From Phaeoceros laevis (lineage: Eukaryota > Anthocerotophyta > Anthocerotopsida > Notothyladales): DNA of 48,033 nt. Where the stretch lies: contig JBNGIQ010009166.1 in NCBI GenBank assembly GCA_049999765.1, positions 1 through 48,033 of the forward strand, given 5' to 3'. Shown here piece after piece: positions 32,276-43,104 of the stretch (its first letter is position 1; every line of letters begins with the position of its first letter). Position numbers and translations under genes: made by a program. The notes under the pieces are model-generated. The model was given only the letters and a program-made list of their open reading frames with translations, made no database searches and was not told where the DNA came from.

Positions 32276-33136
32276 ATGCAATGACCCTAAAGAGGTAAGC
32301 TTGCCTTGCGTTTGAGGGCTTGCAGCTGCTCAGTGGGTTTAGGAAATGTCTCTTGTACAACTTTTATCATCTTCATGAGATCTGTCAAAGGCTCTTCCTT
32401 TGTGATTTGAACCGGTGCTTGTGCAGGAGGTTCAACAAGTGTATTATTTATCAGGATAGACACAGTAAGAGTCTTAATTTGTGAAGACAGATTGGTAATG
32501 AGCCTATTTGTACTAATGATTCTATTTGTAAGCTTGACAATGCACCTTGATTGTGCTGCTTGTGATTTAATTAGATCATATACTTCTACTAACAGCTGAT
32601 CTGTTGGCGTAGGGAACGTGTTTAAATCATACGTGCAGGCCCTACAAATGGCAGGGCGTGCAAATTGGCTTGCTCTCTGAGATGAGATGGTGCATGCCTG
32701 ATGCAGGTTCTATCTTACTTGTTTTTTAAGTGCTGTAAGGGGGTCAGGGGCTTGATGCCTAAATTGCGTGTCAGATGTGGGGTGACTGTACTGACCCCAA
32801 TTCTGGTTGTGCCTATTTGGAGTGAAGGTGCAGTGATTTGTGAAGAATTGGTTCAAATTTTGCTGCTGTTGCTCCGCCGTCACACCAGACCTACCAAAGA
32901 AAGGGTCGTTTGGCAGATGGTTTCCCTGCCTCTCGGCCTCAACATAGCGCGTAGATCAGTTGCAATAGTGATCTACAGCGCTGGCGAGGAAAGAATCTGT
33001 CATGCTGCCAAATCTTGTAAGTGCAACCCATAACGCTGAAATTGCTGCATGAAAAGTTTTCGTACGATAGATTCTTGATGCAACTTTCACTTTTGCAAGT
33101 TGCGCAGATCTTAGGCGGCGTGCCACGATCCATCTT

Positions 33137-33148
33137 GCTCTGATACCA
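33137..33148 (-). other. primer-binding site of copia element 1
   Basis: TGGTATCAGAGC on the minus strand, directly after the 5' LTR. This is the standard plant copia site, complementary to the 3' end of initiator methionine tRNA, and fixes the inner edge of the LTR at 33149. Confidence 0.9.
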
Positions 33149-33409
33149 TAAAGGCTAGTGTAGGATCGACAGAGTGGAAGGCTAGACTTCGTAGAAAAAG
33201 ATTATGATTTGGGGCCGTGTAGCCACTTAAAAGGTGTGCGGGCACCTGCTGGTGGTGTCCCGTGACAAGGGATGGTTAGGTTTGGGTCACGACCCCTAAT
33301 GGCACCGATAGGAATCTAACGATTCGAATCTATCTGGTGCCTTTAATGTTTGGTCTTAACAATATCAATAAATAATGCTAGCTATATAAATAACCTAAAC
33401 TACTTTTAC
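33149..33409 (-). repeat. 5' LTR of copia element 1
   Basis: About 261 bases matching 26873-27120, with an extra GGTTAGGTTTG stretch near 33274 and a few substitutions. The primer-binding site adjoins its low-coordinate side. TATATAAATA is at 33383-33392. Confidence 0.85.
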
Positions 33410-33614
33410 ATGCTTCTTGCCATTTTACATTTTCCTATTCTAATGTCCTTTCACTCTACACTAGGAATCTACTTAAAAACCTGGTTATTGTAGCTTCCTA
33501 GCTTTTGGTAAATTCGTCCACGTGTCTTCATTTGGTTTTGTCTTCATCCTACTTTCGCTTGCGCTTCTAGTTGCACTTACATTGTACCGCCATTACTAAT
33601 GCAGTTACTTTCTC

Positions 33615-34322
33615 TCAGACCAGCTTGTCCTCTAGGTAGCGTCTCGCAACACACAGTTTGAACAACTTCCCTTTGTTTACTTCGAGCTGCATGTCTGCCG
33701 ATTTTGTTGTCATCTCTGCCTGGAGGGCATCACTTTGCCTCATCTTCTTGATAGTTTGTCTGTCCGTCCACTGGTATAGTACCGCAAGTTGGTGTGTTGT
33801 GGTGATGTCTTCTACCACCAGCTCCGCTCTGACTATCCCAGTTCTATACACTGCCTCAAATCACATGTTTTGCAAGTCCATTTCCTAATTTGGGAGGGCT
33901 GGGATGTCTGTCCCGTTGCTTTCGTCTATGAAGACGCTCGTATCATCTTCAAATCTGTGCACTGCCACAAAAGCCTGGCCAGCCATTGTGTACGGCTGAT
34001 AGTGGTTGCCCACTACACCCCCAGGCAACCCTGCTCCAACATGCGCCATGCCTGCTGTCTTCACAGTAGTTCGCCCTTCACGCAGCTGCTTTGGGTCCAA
34101 CTTGTTGCTCATGTACTGCTGGTCCAAGTCGTTCCTCTCCCTTCTCATAGCAGTGCCCATCGTTTTGGGAGTCATGCCAGGATTGCTGAGATTCCTTCTC
34201 CCTCTTGGGTTCAGCCATGTGGCCTTCCCTATCCTGTTCAGATAGCGTGAAGCCACTAGCATCTTGCTGTCCAATTTCCAATGTTTGCATCGAGGAGGCC
34301 TGCCCTCTCCCAGCCCACTCAT
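33615..34322 (-). pseudogene. third ORF downstream of the LINE-like pol (overlapping ATGA)
   Basis: The start ATG (34322-34320) overlaps the stop TGA of the preceding pol frame (34321-34319) in the sequence ATGA, the arrangement used for termination-reinitiation. The frame runs to 33885 (TAG), has a second stop about 24 bases on, and then continues in the same frame to 33615, so originally about 235 codons. The product is basic (KATWLNPRGRRNLSN, DLDQQYMSNKLDPKQLREGR), and its later part is helical and charged (QWTDRQTIKKMRQSDALQAEM, DMQLEVNKGKLFKLCVARRYLED). I recognise no domain. A third ORF after the pol gene is not the standard LINE layout. Confidence 0.5.
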
Positions 34323-35083
34323 TTGAACCTTTTGGGCCTCTTCTTCCTAAATGCTGCTCCTGAGGTAATCACCCTCTCCCAGGTTACACAGAGCATAGTT
34401 TTGGTAGACTTGACCTCTTTTCCCCCATGGATCTTTGCCGTCCACTGAACCTCTAGTTCAAACAAAGTAACCGTCCAAACCACACCCCACCATTGTTCTT
34501 TTCGATACGGCCGCTTCAGGTCTTCATTCAGCCCAAATAGCGCTGTCTGCTAGGTGATGGTTGGCCTGGCCGGGCTTTCAAGCATGCGTATCCAGCTTTG
34601 GATCTGCTTCCAGATCCTGTAGAGCGCATAGTCACGCTCAAAGAAGGTATGCTTGCTTGCGTGTTTCATGCTTGCAGGGCACCTCCTACATATTTCTTCC
34701 TCCAAAAGTTCTAACAGTCTGCTCCATCTGTCGCGGTTAGGAAGTGCCTTCTGTGTCATAAGCCGCACCATTGTTGCCGTCTTTGGAATGATGCCCGATG
34801 TCTGCCACAAGTGTCTATACAATCGCTTATGCTTCCAGACAGGGATTTCCCAGCTCGGTGCCATAGGGTTACCGCCCTTGGGCTTACATTTCTCTACAAG
34901 AAGTCGATACTGCTTGTTCGTGTTGTAGTTAAATAGGGATGTTCTGCTCTCCTTCTTTCTTGGTCTTGCTGGCCACCACCAGCATGCTGGCGACAGCTCT
35001 TCTTGTGAGTTGGTAGTTTCGTCGTGCCAGACCTTCTCTCCTTTGTGTTGTCTTGGCTTTAACAACATCTCTCTTGCTAACAT
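34319..35083 (-). pseudogene. LINE-type pol, C-terminal domain, one in-frame stop
   Basis: The frame is open from beyond the ATG at 35083 and reads to a TGA at 34319 with one TAG at 34550-34552. It has the C-terminal zinc-binding region of plant LINE polymerases (zf-RVT type): IPVWKHKRLYRHLWQTSG, KALPNRDRW, CRRCPASMKHASKHTFFERD, YRIWKQIQSWI. The fourth ligand, normally Cys, appears to be lost (ERD). After the TAG the same frame continues (LFGLNEDLKRPYRKEQWW to RKKRPKRFK). The reverse transcriptase itself is absent: at about 35085-35105 the sequence changes to the copia element on the other strand. A different family from the LINE at 12-13.5 kb. Confidence 0.65.
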
Positions 35084-35104
35084 CCATTTTGTCTCTTCAG
35101 TCTG

Positions 35105-36264
35105 ATGAGCCGGTTAGTGAAGTCTACCTACGGCCTAAAACAATCTCAACGGGAATGGTATAAAAGAATTGACGCTTACCTAAAGAGTTGTGGAATTTTT
35201 CTAAGCGAGGCCGATAGTAACGTCTATAAGATGAATGACAAAAGCGAAGTTGTGTACTTAGCTTTGTATGTCGACGATGTTGTGATAATAGCTAGCAGTC
35301 CACATCTCATGTCGAAAGTCAAGGGTTTTCTAACATCAGAATTCGACATGATGGACCTGGGCCAGCTAACCTTCTTCCTAGGCATACAAATAATGCAAAA
35401 CCTGTCTAGGCACAACATATTCATTCACCAGGCTCAGTTTGTACAGCAAGTGTTGGTCAGGTTTAGGATGGAGAATGCCAAGCCAACCGCAACACCAATG
35501 GCTGCAGGAGACAAGCTCACATTAGCACAATGTCCGAAAACAGAGCAAAAAGGCAGGAAATGGAAAAAGTTCCGTACAGACCTGCAGTGGGGGTCTGCAT
35601 CTATTTCAGGAACTGGACGAGGCTAGAATTATCGCCCTCTGTGGGTATCACCTCCCGATTCCTTATTAACTATGGGTCAGCACACTGGCATGCAGTACAA
35701 CGAATCATCTGCTACCCTGGAGCTACGCCAAGACTTGGGCTATTATACACAAAGAAACCTCAGAATTTATTGCTAATATGCTTCTGTGATGCTGACTGGG
35801 CATCGGATACTGACAGCAGAAAGTCGATATCTGCACACTAGTTGATGTTAGGCAAGGGTGAGTTTAACTCCACAACCATTGGAGGGCATAGCAAAAAGCA
35901 GCAGGTTGTGGCCGTGTCCTCGATAGAGGCCGAATACATAGCAACGATCATAGCAGCCTAGGATATCATCCATGCAAGAGAGCTATTGGCATCCCTGGAC
36001 GAGCCTCAGACTGCTCCAACCTTGCTGCTGAGTGACAATCAATCAGCGATTGCGCTTGCACAAAACCCGGTGATGCATTCAAGGACGAAGCATATAAAAA
36101 TAAAACACCATTTCATTCGCCAGGTCATAGCGGAGGGACAAGCAAACCTGCAATACGTCCCGACAGATGAGAATGTGGTAGACCTATTCACCAAAGCCTT
36201 GGCTAGAAATAAGCATGAAAAATTCTCTAGGGCTATGGGTCTCACAGTCGATCCTGATGCATAA
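35105..36264 (+). pseudogene. copia element 2: RT C-terminal half and RNase H
   Basis: The plus strand starts inside the RT (VKSTYGLKQSQREWYKRI), passes the catalytic YVDD (ALYVDDVVIIAS, near 35270) and LGIQIMQNLSRHNIFIHQAQF, changes frame near 35530-35620, and continues into RNase H (FCDADWASDTDSRKSISAH, a stop near 35840, SSIEAEYIAT, another stop near 35960, then SDNQSAIALAQNP to RAMGLTVDPDA and a stop at 36264). It is closely related to copia element 1. Everything upstream of the RT middle is missing at the LINE junction. The purine tract and 3' LTR follow at 36875 and 36882. Confidence 0.85.
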
Positions 36265-36370
36265 GCATCCACTGCCATTTGGACATCCTAACAACACAAG
36301 CCTGCAACAGCTACAATAGCCTGAAACGGCCGAACATCACATGTATCTAGCAGCAGCAGCGTCATCCAGC

Positions 36371-36755
36371 TTAAAACCTTCTGAATGGCTGGATGGTCGT
36401 GCACTTCCACCAAGGCTCTGCACAAAGCAAGGAAGTCAGAAAAAAAAAACCAAAGGAGCAAAGCTGCAGTGGGAGTAATCTCGCGGCAGGGTTTCTCACC
36501 ATATCTGACGATCAACCTGCCCTCTTCGGTAAAGTCGCTGCCTGCAAACATGAGCTGGTCCATGCAATTGGGCAGACGCCTGTAAGGCACATCTGGAATA
36601 AGGCGCGGCATCCCCTTGGCGTTTCTCCACCGCAGGTGAACGTGCTCAAGCTCCTCCTCCAAGGAATACAAGCGCTTGAACTCAGCGCAGAGGCAAGCCG
36701 CCAACACCATCCCCACAATCAACAGAGCAGTGGATTCCAGCTCAAGTTCGGCCAT
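36371..36755 (-). CDS. opposite-strand accessory protein of copia element 2 (two exons)
   Basis: Exon 1 is 36755-36500, exon 2 is 36417-36371 on the minus strand; the 82-base intron starts GTGAG and ends TTGTGCAG. The 100-residue product starts at the ATG at 36755 and has an N-terminal membrane-anchor segment (ALLIVGMVLAACL, about residues 9-21), then EFKRLYSLEEELEHVHLRWR, RRLPNCMDQLMFAGSDFT, LIVRYEPWWKC and RRF. It aligns along its length with the product of 27203-27632, including the residues created by splicing (YEPWW-x-C-x-T), and the intron sits in the same codon phase. It is antisense to copia pol, whose stop lies 106 bases away. Unspliced, the frame would run on to 36288. No family was recognised. 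Confidence 0.7.
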
Positions 36756-36881
36756 GGCTACGGCGCCGCAACAAAAGTCGAAGACTGACGTAATGGTCGA
36801 ACCGTGACCTAAACGGCAAACGGCAAGTAATAAGGGCTGCAAATGGCAAGTAATGAATGGGTAAACAATGTCTAAGTGGGA

Positions 36882-37125
36882 GTAAAGATATATAAGTCAT
36901 ATATATAAATAGCCAATATTTATTTAGAGTTAATTAAGTTTTAGTTAATTAACAAAACGTCAAATAGGTAAAGGTGCACTGAATAGTCGTGACCTAAACC
37001 TAACCGTCATCGCGGCACAAGACAACTCAAACCGGTGCCCCGCACTGTACACTTACAGGGTGCATGGCCCTCAATCAATCTCTCTTTCCTAATCTTTCTA
37101 GCAATATGATCCTACGATTATCTAT
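36882..37125 (+). repeat. 3' LTR of copia element 2
   Basis: It follows the purine-rich AAGTGGGAG and aligns in reverse with the LTRs of copia element 1 (GGTAAAGGTGCAC, GTCGTGACC, then AATCTCTCTTTCCTA and ATCCTACGATTATC at the end). It is AT-rich and more diverged. The end is approximate. No matching 5' LTR is in the window. Confidence 0.65.
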
Positions 37126-37164
37126 AGGGCTTAGTTGCCGAATCGCAAAACATACGTACCTAAC

Positions 37165-37284
37165 GTTAAATATGCGACTCATGCAAAGTAAACGATTCGG
37201 AATCCCCGAATTGTCTGTAATAATGTTAAATACGCGACTCATTCAAAATAAACGATTCGGAATCACCGAATTATCCGTAATCAC
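37165..37284 (+). repeat. 60-bp tandem duplication
   Basis: Two adjacent 60-base copies sharing GTTAAATA-x-GCGACTCAT, AAACGATTCGGAATC and CCGAATT. They lie between the copia LTR and the 3' side of the gypsy element and may belong to the gypsy LTR. Confidence 0.8.
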
Positions 37285-37730
37285 CGTGTGGATTTTTAAT
37301 CAAATATATCCGTGTATATACCAAAAAAATACCTACTTCACTACACAGTCCAAACCGCAAGTGGGTTGTAAGGGCAGGGGAGTGGGATAGGGAGGGTAGG
37401 TCCGTATTTAAGGAGTAGGGACGGGTAGGTGTGGTCCTCCGGATAGCGTGGGTAAGAAGGTGATTCCAGACCCCACTCAAAGTACCGGGTACAATGCAAT
37501 GAGGAGGCCCGAACGGGTCCAGAGGGCCGGGATACGCTACTGTATTTTGAATTTCTTATCATTTACTTGTACAGTCTGTACAGCATTTGTATACCATGCT
37601 GCATTAACGTATCTGTCACCATGTCATGGTGCTCAGGTTAGTCCAACCTTAGTGTTACACTTGCATGATAAAATACAAGACTGTGAAAACCCTTTGTGGC
37701 ATTACCCCCCAGTTTACCCTAGCGGTAAAC

Positions 37731-40700
37731 TCAATCGCCTACGACATGGCTCTGACCCTTCTCCTGCCGACGCGAAGCTATGTCAGCAGGCGTGGCCCCA
37801 GGCCGTAGAGGCTGAAGCAGTACAGCAGGGCTGGGCACCGTGGAGATCGCTGCCGAAGGTGCTGTCCCCCCGTCGCGGATAGAAATCCCTGGACCAGCAC
37901 GCCGCCGAAGAACTTCTGAAGCCACGGCTTGCTGCAGCTGGATATGCGCCTCAGGTGCGACCGTGTCCGCCCATTGACGGTCGTAACGGACATGACTGCT
38001 GATCTGGCCAGATTGCTGCGATTCTCCCTGAGAGCGCACATGTGGTACCGCTGGCTGCACCTCCGTTGATGGTCCCGCAAGATCTGCGTCCAAAGGAGCA
38101 CCAACAGTTCGACCAGGTGATAGTGATGAATATGTTCGGTACTCCTGGTGATGAACTGCACTCCGTCCAGGCTCAATTCCACTGCTTGCCTTTGATCGCC
38201 TATGAACCTGTGAATGTAATATGGCCCCAAATAATGCTGCTTTAGCTTGTTCTTCCTAGGATTGGCATCTTTCAACCATACCATATCACCCTCGAAAAAG
38301 GTATCAGCTCCTCCATGATCCGCCACCGCACGCTGCTTGTTATACTCCTGCATATTTCTGACTTGTCTCTTTAAGATAGATTCTCTGGCCTGATTCTGTA
38401 GACTTGAAAGGCTGGCGACTAAACACTTCATGTGTGCTTCTAGAGCCTCTGGGTTAGTGTCAGGAATCAGGGAGCGAGGAAGCGCATGGAATCTCGAAGG
38501 CAGCCTCATGGGTCTGCCCATAACAAGCTGATGAGGACTCTTACCTGTTGTGGCATGGCAAAAACCTCTGTATCCCGTAAGAAAATCCAGCAAACCTCTT
38601 TCCCATGTTTTGATGTCTTGCCCTTTAAGTGTGGCTGCTAATGCCCTGCCTGCTGTCTTGTTCATGTTCTCAACCAGACCGTTTGCTTGAGCCCTATAAG
38701 CAGACGTGGTCCTATGAATTATCCTGCCCCTTGTTAGCAGTTGATTCACCGCCCCTCTAAACTCCCTGCCTTGATCAGTTATGAGATCCTCAACTCGACA
38801 TCCACCAAACCTGGATATGATAAACTCCTCGATAAAGGCTGCCACTTCTAACGCTGTCTTCCTGGGAACTGCCTTGGCCTAAGGCCACTTGCTCAAGTAA
38901 TCGATTGCAACAATGAGGTACCTGTTCCCGGAGTATGACCTTGTGAGAGTCATCAAGTCGATAGCAACTAAATCAAAGGGCCTTGCAGGTATGGGTGTAG
39001 GCTTTAGAGGAGCTACGACAGTCAACTTTGATTTGTGCGCTGAACACTCGCAACTTCTGATGACACGAAGTAAATCTTCCTGCATATTGGGCCAGAAGTA
39101 ATTCTCTACCACTGCGTGCTGAATCCTATTGACACCCAGATGCCCTCTCGAATGCAGGTCTTTTAATGATTGCTTCTCTCTCATTCGGTGCTGGCACAAT
39201 TCTATCACCATAACGTTTGCTGCCCAGCGTCATGACTAGGCCCACCTCCTGGCACCACATGAATTTCTTACTCCTTACAGCCACTCTGCTCCTGCTTCTA
39301 GCCGACATTCCAAGAGGCATCCTCCTTGTCCTCAGGAAATGCAGGGTTGCAGCATCATTGAAAATGTCTCTTTCAGGTTTCTCATCACACAGCGAGCATA
39401 TCCACATGACTAGGAGGAGAAGACCCATCTCCCATCCTTTGTTCAGACACAGAGATTTAGCACATTCCCCAACTCCACTAGATAAACACCTCTTTTTGAT
39501 GCAATTAATTTCTGATCACAACCTACATTGCTGCCCTTCATCTGATCTTAATGTGTCCATGTTTCTTTCTTCCATCTGTGGTGGTTCAGGTTGTGAAGGG
39601 AAAGCTGTGGAATTATCCTCTTCGAGTTGATGAGACAGTCCCTGCGACCATGACTGGTGAGCTGAGAAGAACTCATGCATCTAGCCAGTAGATGGCTCCT
39701 CATTTGATGGTGCTACCCCATGTGGCCTAACTACCCCTCTTGCTGGCTCATCACTTGTCACCCCATGTGGGTATGTGACTCCTGGTTTGTTGTCTGCCAA
39801 ATCTTCGTTGCTCTTCTTCTCCAGAAAATCTGCCAGGTCAGCATCAGACATACTTTCCAGGAATCTAGCCACAACCTCGTTTTCGTCAGGATCAGGTTCG
39901 CGATCTTCCCACTGACTCATTTCCATTGGCTCATCTTCTTCATTTGATTCCCATGGTACCTCTCCTTCATCGGAGTCATCGTCGTTAAATGTCACACCAC
40001 CTCCATCTCCCACACTTGCAAACCTGATTTGATGATATTGAAGCATCTTGTGGCCAGGTAATTTTGACATTCGTTGTAATTCACTGCTCATAAATCTGTT
40101 TCGCTCGTCCACAAACTTCAACTTCTCTGCCTCGGACATTCCTTCACCATCAGAACTGCAGCTCTCATCTCCATCTGGTAATTGAGATATGCGTAACATC
40201 TCTGCACTCACGAATTTGTCCCTTCTTCCATGAATTTTTGTCTTTCTTCCTCAGTCAATTCTTCGCTATCTGAACTGCAATAACTTCCATCCTCATCCTC
40301 CGCCCCCCCATCTTCAGTAAACAGCGCTGAAGATGCATTGAGGAGGCAGTGGACAGGGGAGACCTCGAGATGAGATAGTGCATCAACATTAGAATGGAGC
40401 TTGCCCTCCTGTGGACTACAATCATGCTAAGCATGTAGCTTGAGAGACCAATGGGCTAACTTGCCATGGAGGTCTCGGCAGGTCATCGACCACTTCAACG
40501 CCATGTGGTCAGTTTGCAATTCAAACAGTGAGCCATAGAGGTACGGTCGAAAGAGTTTGACAGCCCATAGTACAGCTTGACACTCACCTTCTGTAGCTCA
40601 ATAATGCAATTCAGGGCCTTTCAACTTCTTGTTGGCAAAGTAGATGACTGCCTCGTACTTTTGCCCAGTGGCACAATTTTCCAGCTCCTGCGTAAGGATA

Positions 40701-41705
40701 GCACCTAAGGCAAAAGGAGACCAATCCGTCTGTACCAGAAATGGACAAGAAAAATTAGGCCTGGTGAGAAATGGTTCAGCTGTCAACGTATCTGTGATGG
40801 ATTGGAAGGCCTGTTGGCAGGCTGATGTCCAGTTCCAAGGCTTGTTCTTCTGAGTCAGATCCGTAAGGGGAGCAGCGACGGAAGCATAAGCTGGATGAAA
40901 CTTTGTGTAGTATTGGAATAGGCCCAGGAGCTGCTGAAGACTGGAGACATCAGTGGGAGCCGCCACCTGGTGAATAGCTGCAGCTTTTGCCGGATCGATC
41001 CTAATCCCATCTTGTGTGAGGAGGAAACCCAGATATGGAACCTCCTGCACCAAAATCTCACTTTTGGCAAAAGCAACCAGCAACTTATGCTTGATCAGTA
41101 AGAGAAGAGTGGAACGAAGGGCTTCACATGCGCTGTCGAATGTGTCTCCATGAGCAAGCAGATCGTCCAAAAGGGCTCGGCAGAACGCCCTAATATCTTG
41201 TAATGCATATCTTTTGGCCCCTTCCGGGAATGCGAGCTCTTGCTTGGGCACCGTGGCCGGCAAAGGACCATTTACAAGTCCTCGAGCTGCAAGTCTATCC
41301 ATAGAGCCTTGGTGCAACGTTTCCATTTCCTGCAATTCTGAAACGCTTATATGATCCAGACCAGGGAAAAATAGCTTTCCCTCAACTGGACCCTGGGCGG
41401 CAGGAATGGTGTGAAACAACCGTATGCAATGTACCACGGTAGACACTTTACTCGTCCTCCATGGACATAGACTGTCCCAGCAACGAAAACAGTGTTTGAG
41501 TCTCCTCTCGTTCTGACCTTTCTGTCACACCTGGCCTGCCACATCTCTTGTCGACCTCCTCTCTTCTTTCGCGTTCTCGTCTAAGTTGTCTCCATAGGAT
41601 GTCCAGTAAATCCCCGCTCAAATCACCAGTCTCTGATCTGAGATCCTGCTCGGGTGTGTCAGGGACGTAGAACTCCACTGCACGGGCTTCCTCTTCACTC
41701 ACCAT
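37731..41705 (-). pseudogene. Ty3/gypsy gag-pol, decayed, with internal RT deletion
   Basis: Order on the minus strand: a short first ORF 41705-41448 (charged, RRERERREE); a frame from 41446 with VEGKLFFPGLDHIS; the C-terminal part of RT and the RNase H start at 41230-40598 (LDDLLAHGDTFD, VPYLGFLLTQDGI, LLGLFQYYTKFHP, TDWSPFALGAILTQEL); RNase H continuing past a stop to about 40380; an acidic repeat region; pre-integrase 39428-39200 (RRMPLGMSARSRSRV); the H2C2 finger and integrase start 39211-38879 (LHSRGHLGVN, VAIDLMTLTRSY); a TAG at 38879; then the integrase core to about 38110 (LITDQGREFRG, QANGLVENMNKT). A tail continues in another frame to 37731. The RT N-terminal half up to the catalytic LDD is absent. 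Inactive. Confidence 0.85.
39681..40330 (-). repeat. acidic ~38-residue tandem repeats in the gypsy polyprotein
   Basis: Between RNase H and integrase the minus strand encodes at least two related acidic units. One is SCSSDGEGMSEAEKLKF, continuing RMSKLP. The other, upstream in a shifted frame, is SYCSSDSEELTEEERQKF, followed by the RISQLP stretch. The later part (DDDSDEGEVPWESNEEDEP) is also acidic. An insert of this kind is not part of the core gypsy polyprotein. A frameshift near 40210 separates the copies. Confidence 0.55.
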
Positions 41706-41786
41706 CCGCCATTAAAACCAGCAACACAAATCCCGGTTCCCTCTCGTGAAATGACAGCACAAGATCTACCAGCGAGCCTCAATGAT

Positions 41787-41799
41787 GGCTCTGATACCA
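41787..41799 (-). other. primer-binding site of the gypsy element
   Basis: TGGTATCAGAGCC on the minus strand, complementary to initiator methionine tRNA, upstream of the first ORF. The 5' LTR should therefore lie from about 41800 upward (to perhaps 42110). I could not match that stretch by eye to a 3' LTR next to 37700, where a C-rich run (CCCCCCAG, a G-run on the coding strand) could be the polypurine tract. Confidence 0.65.
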
Positions 41800-42551
41800 A
41801 TAAAAAACAGCTGCCATGCATGAAGATGCAAACCCTTGGTATAATAATGGCAGAAAGCCCCGGTCACAGTTGGAAAAGACATCTAAGGCGCAGGTACCAA
41901 CCACCCCCACCTCTGCGCCTCACAAGCGCTTCAAAGATGGCCCTTCCCCTGGCCTAGTCTCAGACCTCCTCCATCTCCTTCCAGGACACCCTCCCGCGAG
42001 TTCTCTCCCTCCCTCCCGCCATCGCATCCTCCGTGATAAATTCCAAAATGTGGTGCTTAGCCCTCCCGCTCCCGCCTACTTAAACTTCGCTAAAAGCTAA
42101 ACGCAAAAAAAAAACCTTCGCTAAAAGCGTCTCTAACTATTCTTAACCGGTAGGAATGGCCTGCAGCGGCCTTGTTATGAAAACCCAAAATGGCGGCCCT
42201 AGAGTCACGACTCTGACCCCGTTAATCCGCCCGACCGGCTATGTGTCAAATTACCATGAAGTTAAAAATGATATCACACGTGTGTAAGACACTGCTGTAA
42301 TTGAAGTTATTGGGACCCTCGACCCGATTTGGACGTTTAGTCAGTGCAATACGGGGTATCGCTCTAGAGTAAGGATGTGATGTGGACACGTGCTACGGCA
42401 ACTGGTCGGGGCAACTCGCCCGTTGTGACTGGTTGTCGCTCACCTACCTTCCTGGAGCATGAGTTTCCGTGCCAGAGAACAGATGCCGTTACAAGTGGAT
42501 GGTGCAAACCAAACTTTGTGGACAAAGTTTGAACTGGCGAAGGAGGCTGCG
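41800..42551. other. probable gypsy 5' LTR and flank; no gene
   Basis: CTTCGCTAAAAGC occurs twice around 42085 and 42116, with an A-run between. No coding frame with recognisable features. The LTR's outer end could not be fixed. Confidence 0.4.
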
Positions 42552-43065
42552 GTTGTTGCAGGGGCTAAAGATCCCTACAAAGTAACGAGGCACGACGCCC
42601 AAGCGCTGGGTCCCACCACTTGGCTAGCCCCATGCCATGCGTACGCCATGCCCCATCCCATGCAAGAGACCGCAAGAGGTGGAGACAAAAATGACCCCCA
42701 TCCGAGAGCTGCTCCGCGCCTGGGGTGCTCAACTTCAGAGTTCCTATCTCTCACGGGCGATATATCGAGCCAGCGTTCCCTGCCGACTAAATATTGTTGG
42801 TTTTTGTGGTACTTGACAATTTAGTATTGCATGCCCATGGCTCGCGGCACGGGCCAGGCGGGTGTACGATTCCGGCCATGCGGGTGTACGATTCCGGTGA
42901 GGGCTCCATGCATGTGTGACCAAATGCATGGGATGGGGGCATGGCGTGGCCATGGCAAGGGCCATGGCGTGCGCATAGCATGGGGCTGGCCGGGTGGTGG
43001 GACCCTGCGCTTGGGCGTCGCGCCTAGTTACTTTGTAGGGATCTTTAGCCCCTGCGTGCAACAAC
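42552..43065. repeat. foldback element with ~110-base inverted arms
   Basis: 42552-42663 and 42925-43065 are imperfect inverted copies of each other (GGGGCTAAAGATCCCTACAA and CGACGCCCAAGCGC are in both arms). The loop contains an 18-base sequence twice (42858-42875 and 42880-42897) and palindromic CCATGG sites. Translations of the two arms look alike only because of the inversion. It resembles a MITE or a Mutator-type non-autonomous element with long terminal inverted repeats. No transposase is present. Confidence 0.7.
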
Positions 43066-43104
43066 TACCTTCTATAGCTTAGCTAATGTCCAGACATGCC
43101 TATG

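Larger units (their letters stand above)
26873..33410 (-). mobile_element. Ty1/copia retrotransposon, near full length
   Basis: A complete layout on the minus strand: 5' LTR 33149-33409, primer-binding site 33137-33148, gag and pol from about 32275 to 27653, an opposite-strand gene at 27203-27632, and 3' LTR 26873-27120. The LTRs differ by scattered substitutions and a 13-base length difference, so the insertion is not recent. Flanks read GTGCT on the low side and ATGCT on the high side, an imperfect 5-base target duplication. The coding region has many stops and frameshifts, so the element cannot move by itself. Confidence 0.85.

Noticed and set aside
36500-36788. Plus-strand ORFs overlapping the antisense accessory gene
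   Set aside because: They are not conserved in the other copia element, while the minus-strand reading and its intron are.
37064-37390. Plus-strand ORF with a repeated peptide (RFGI, ELSVI)
   Set aside because: The peptide repeat follows from the 60-base tandem duplication in non-coding sequence.
42459-42824. Two similar proteins on opposite strands (AGAKDPYKVTR)
   Set aside because: The likeness is caused by the inverted arms of the foldback element; no sign of coding.
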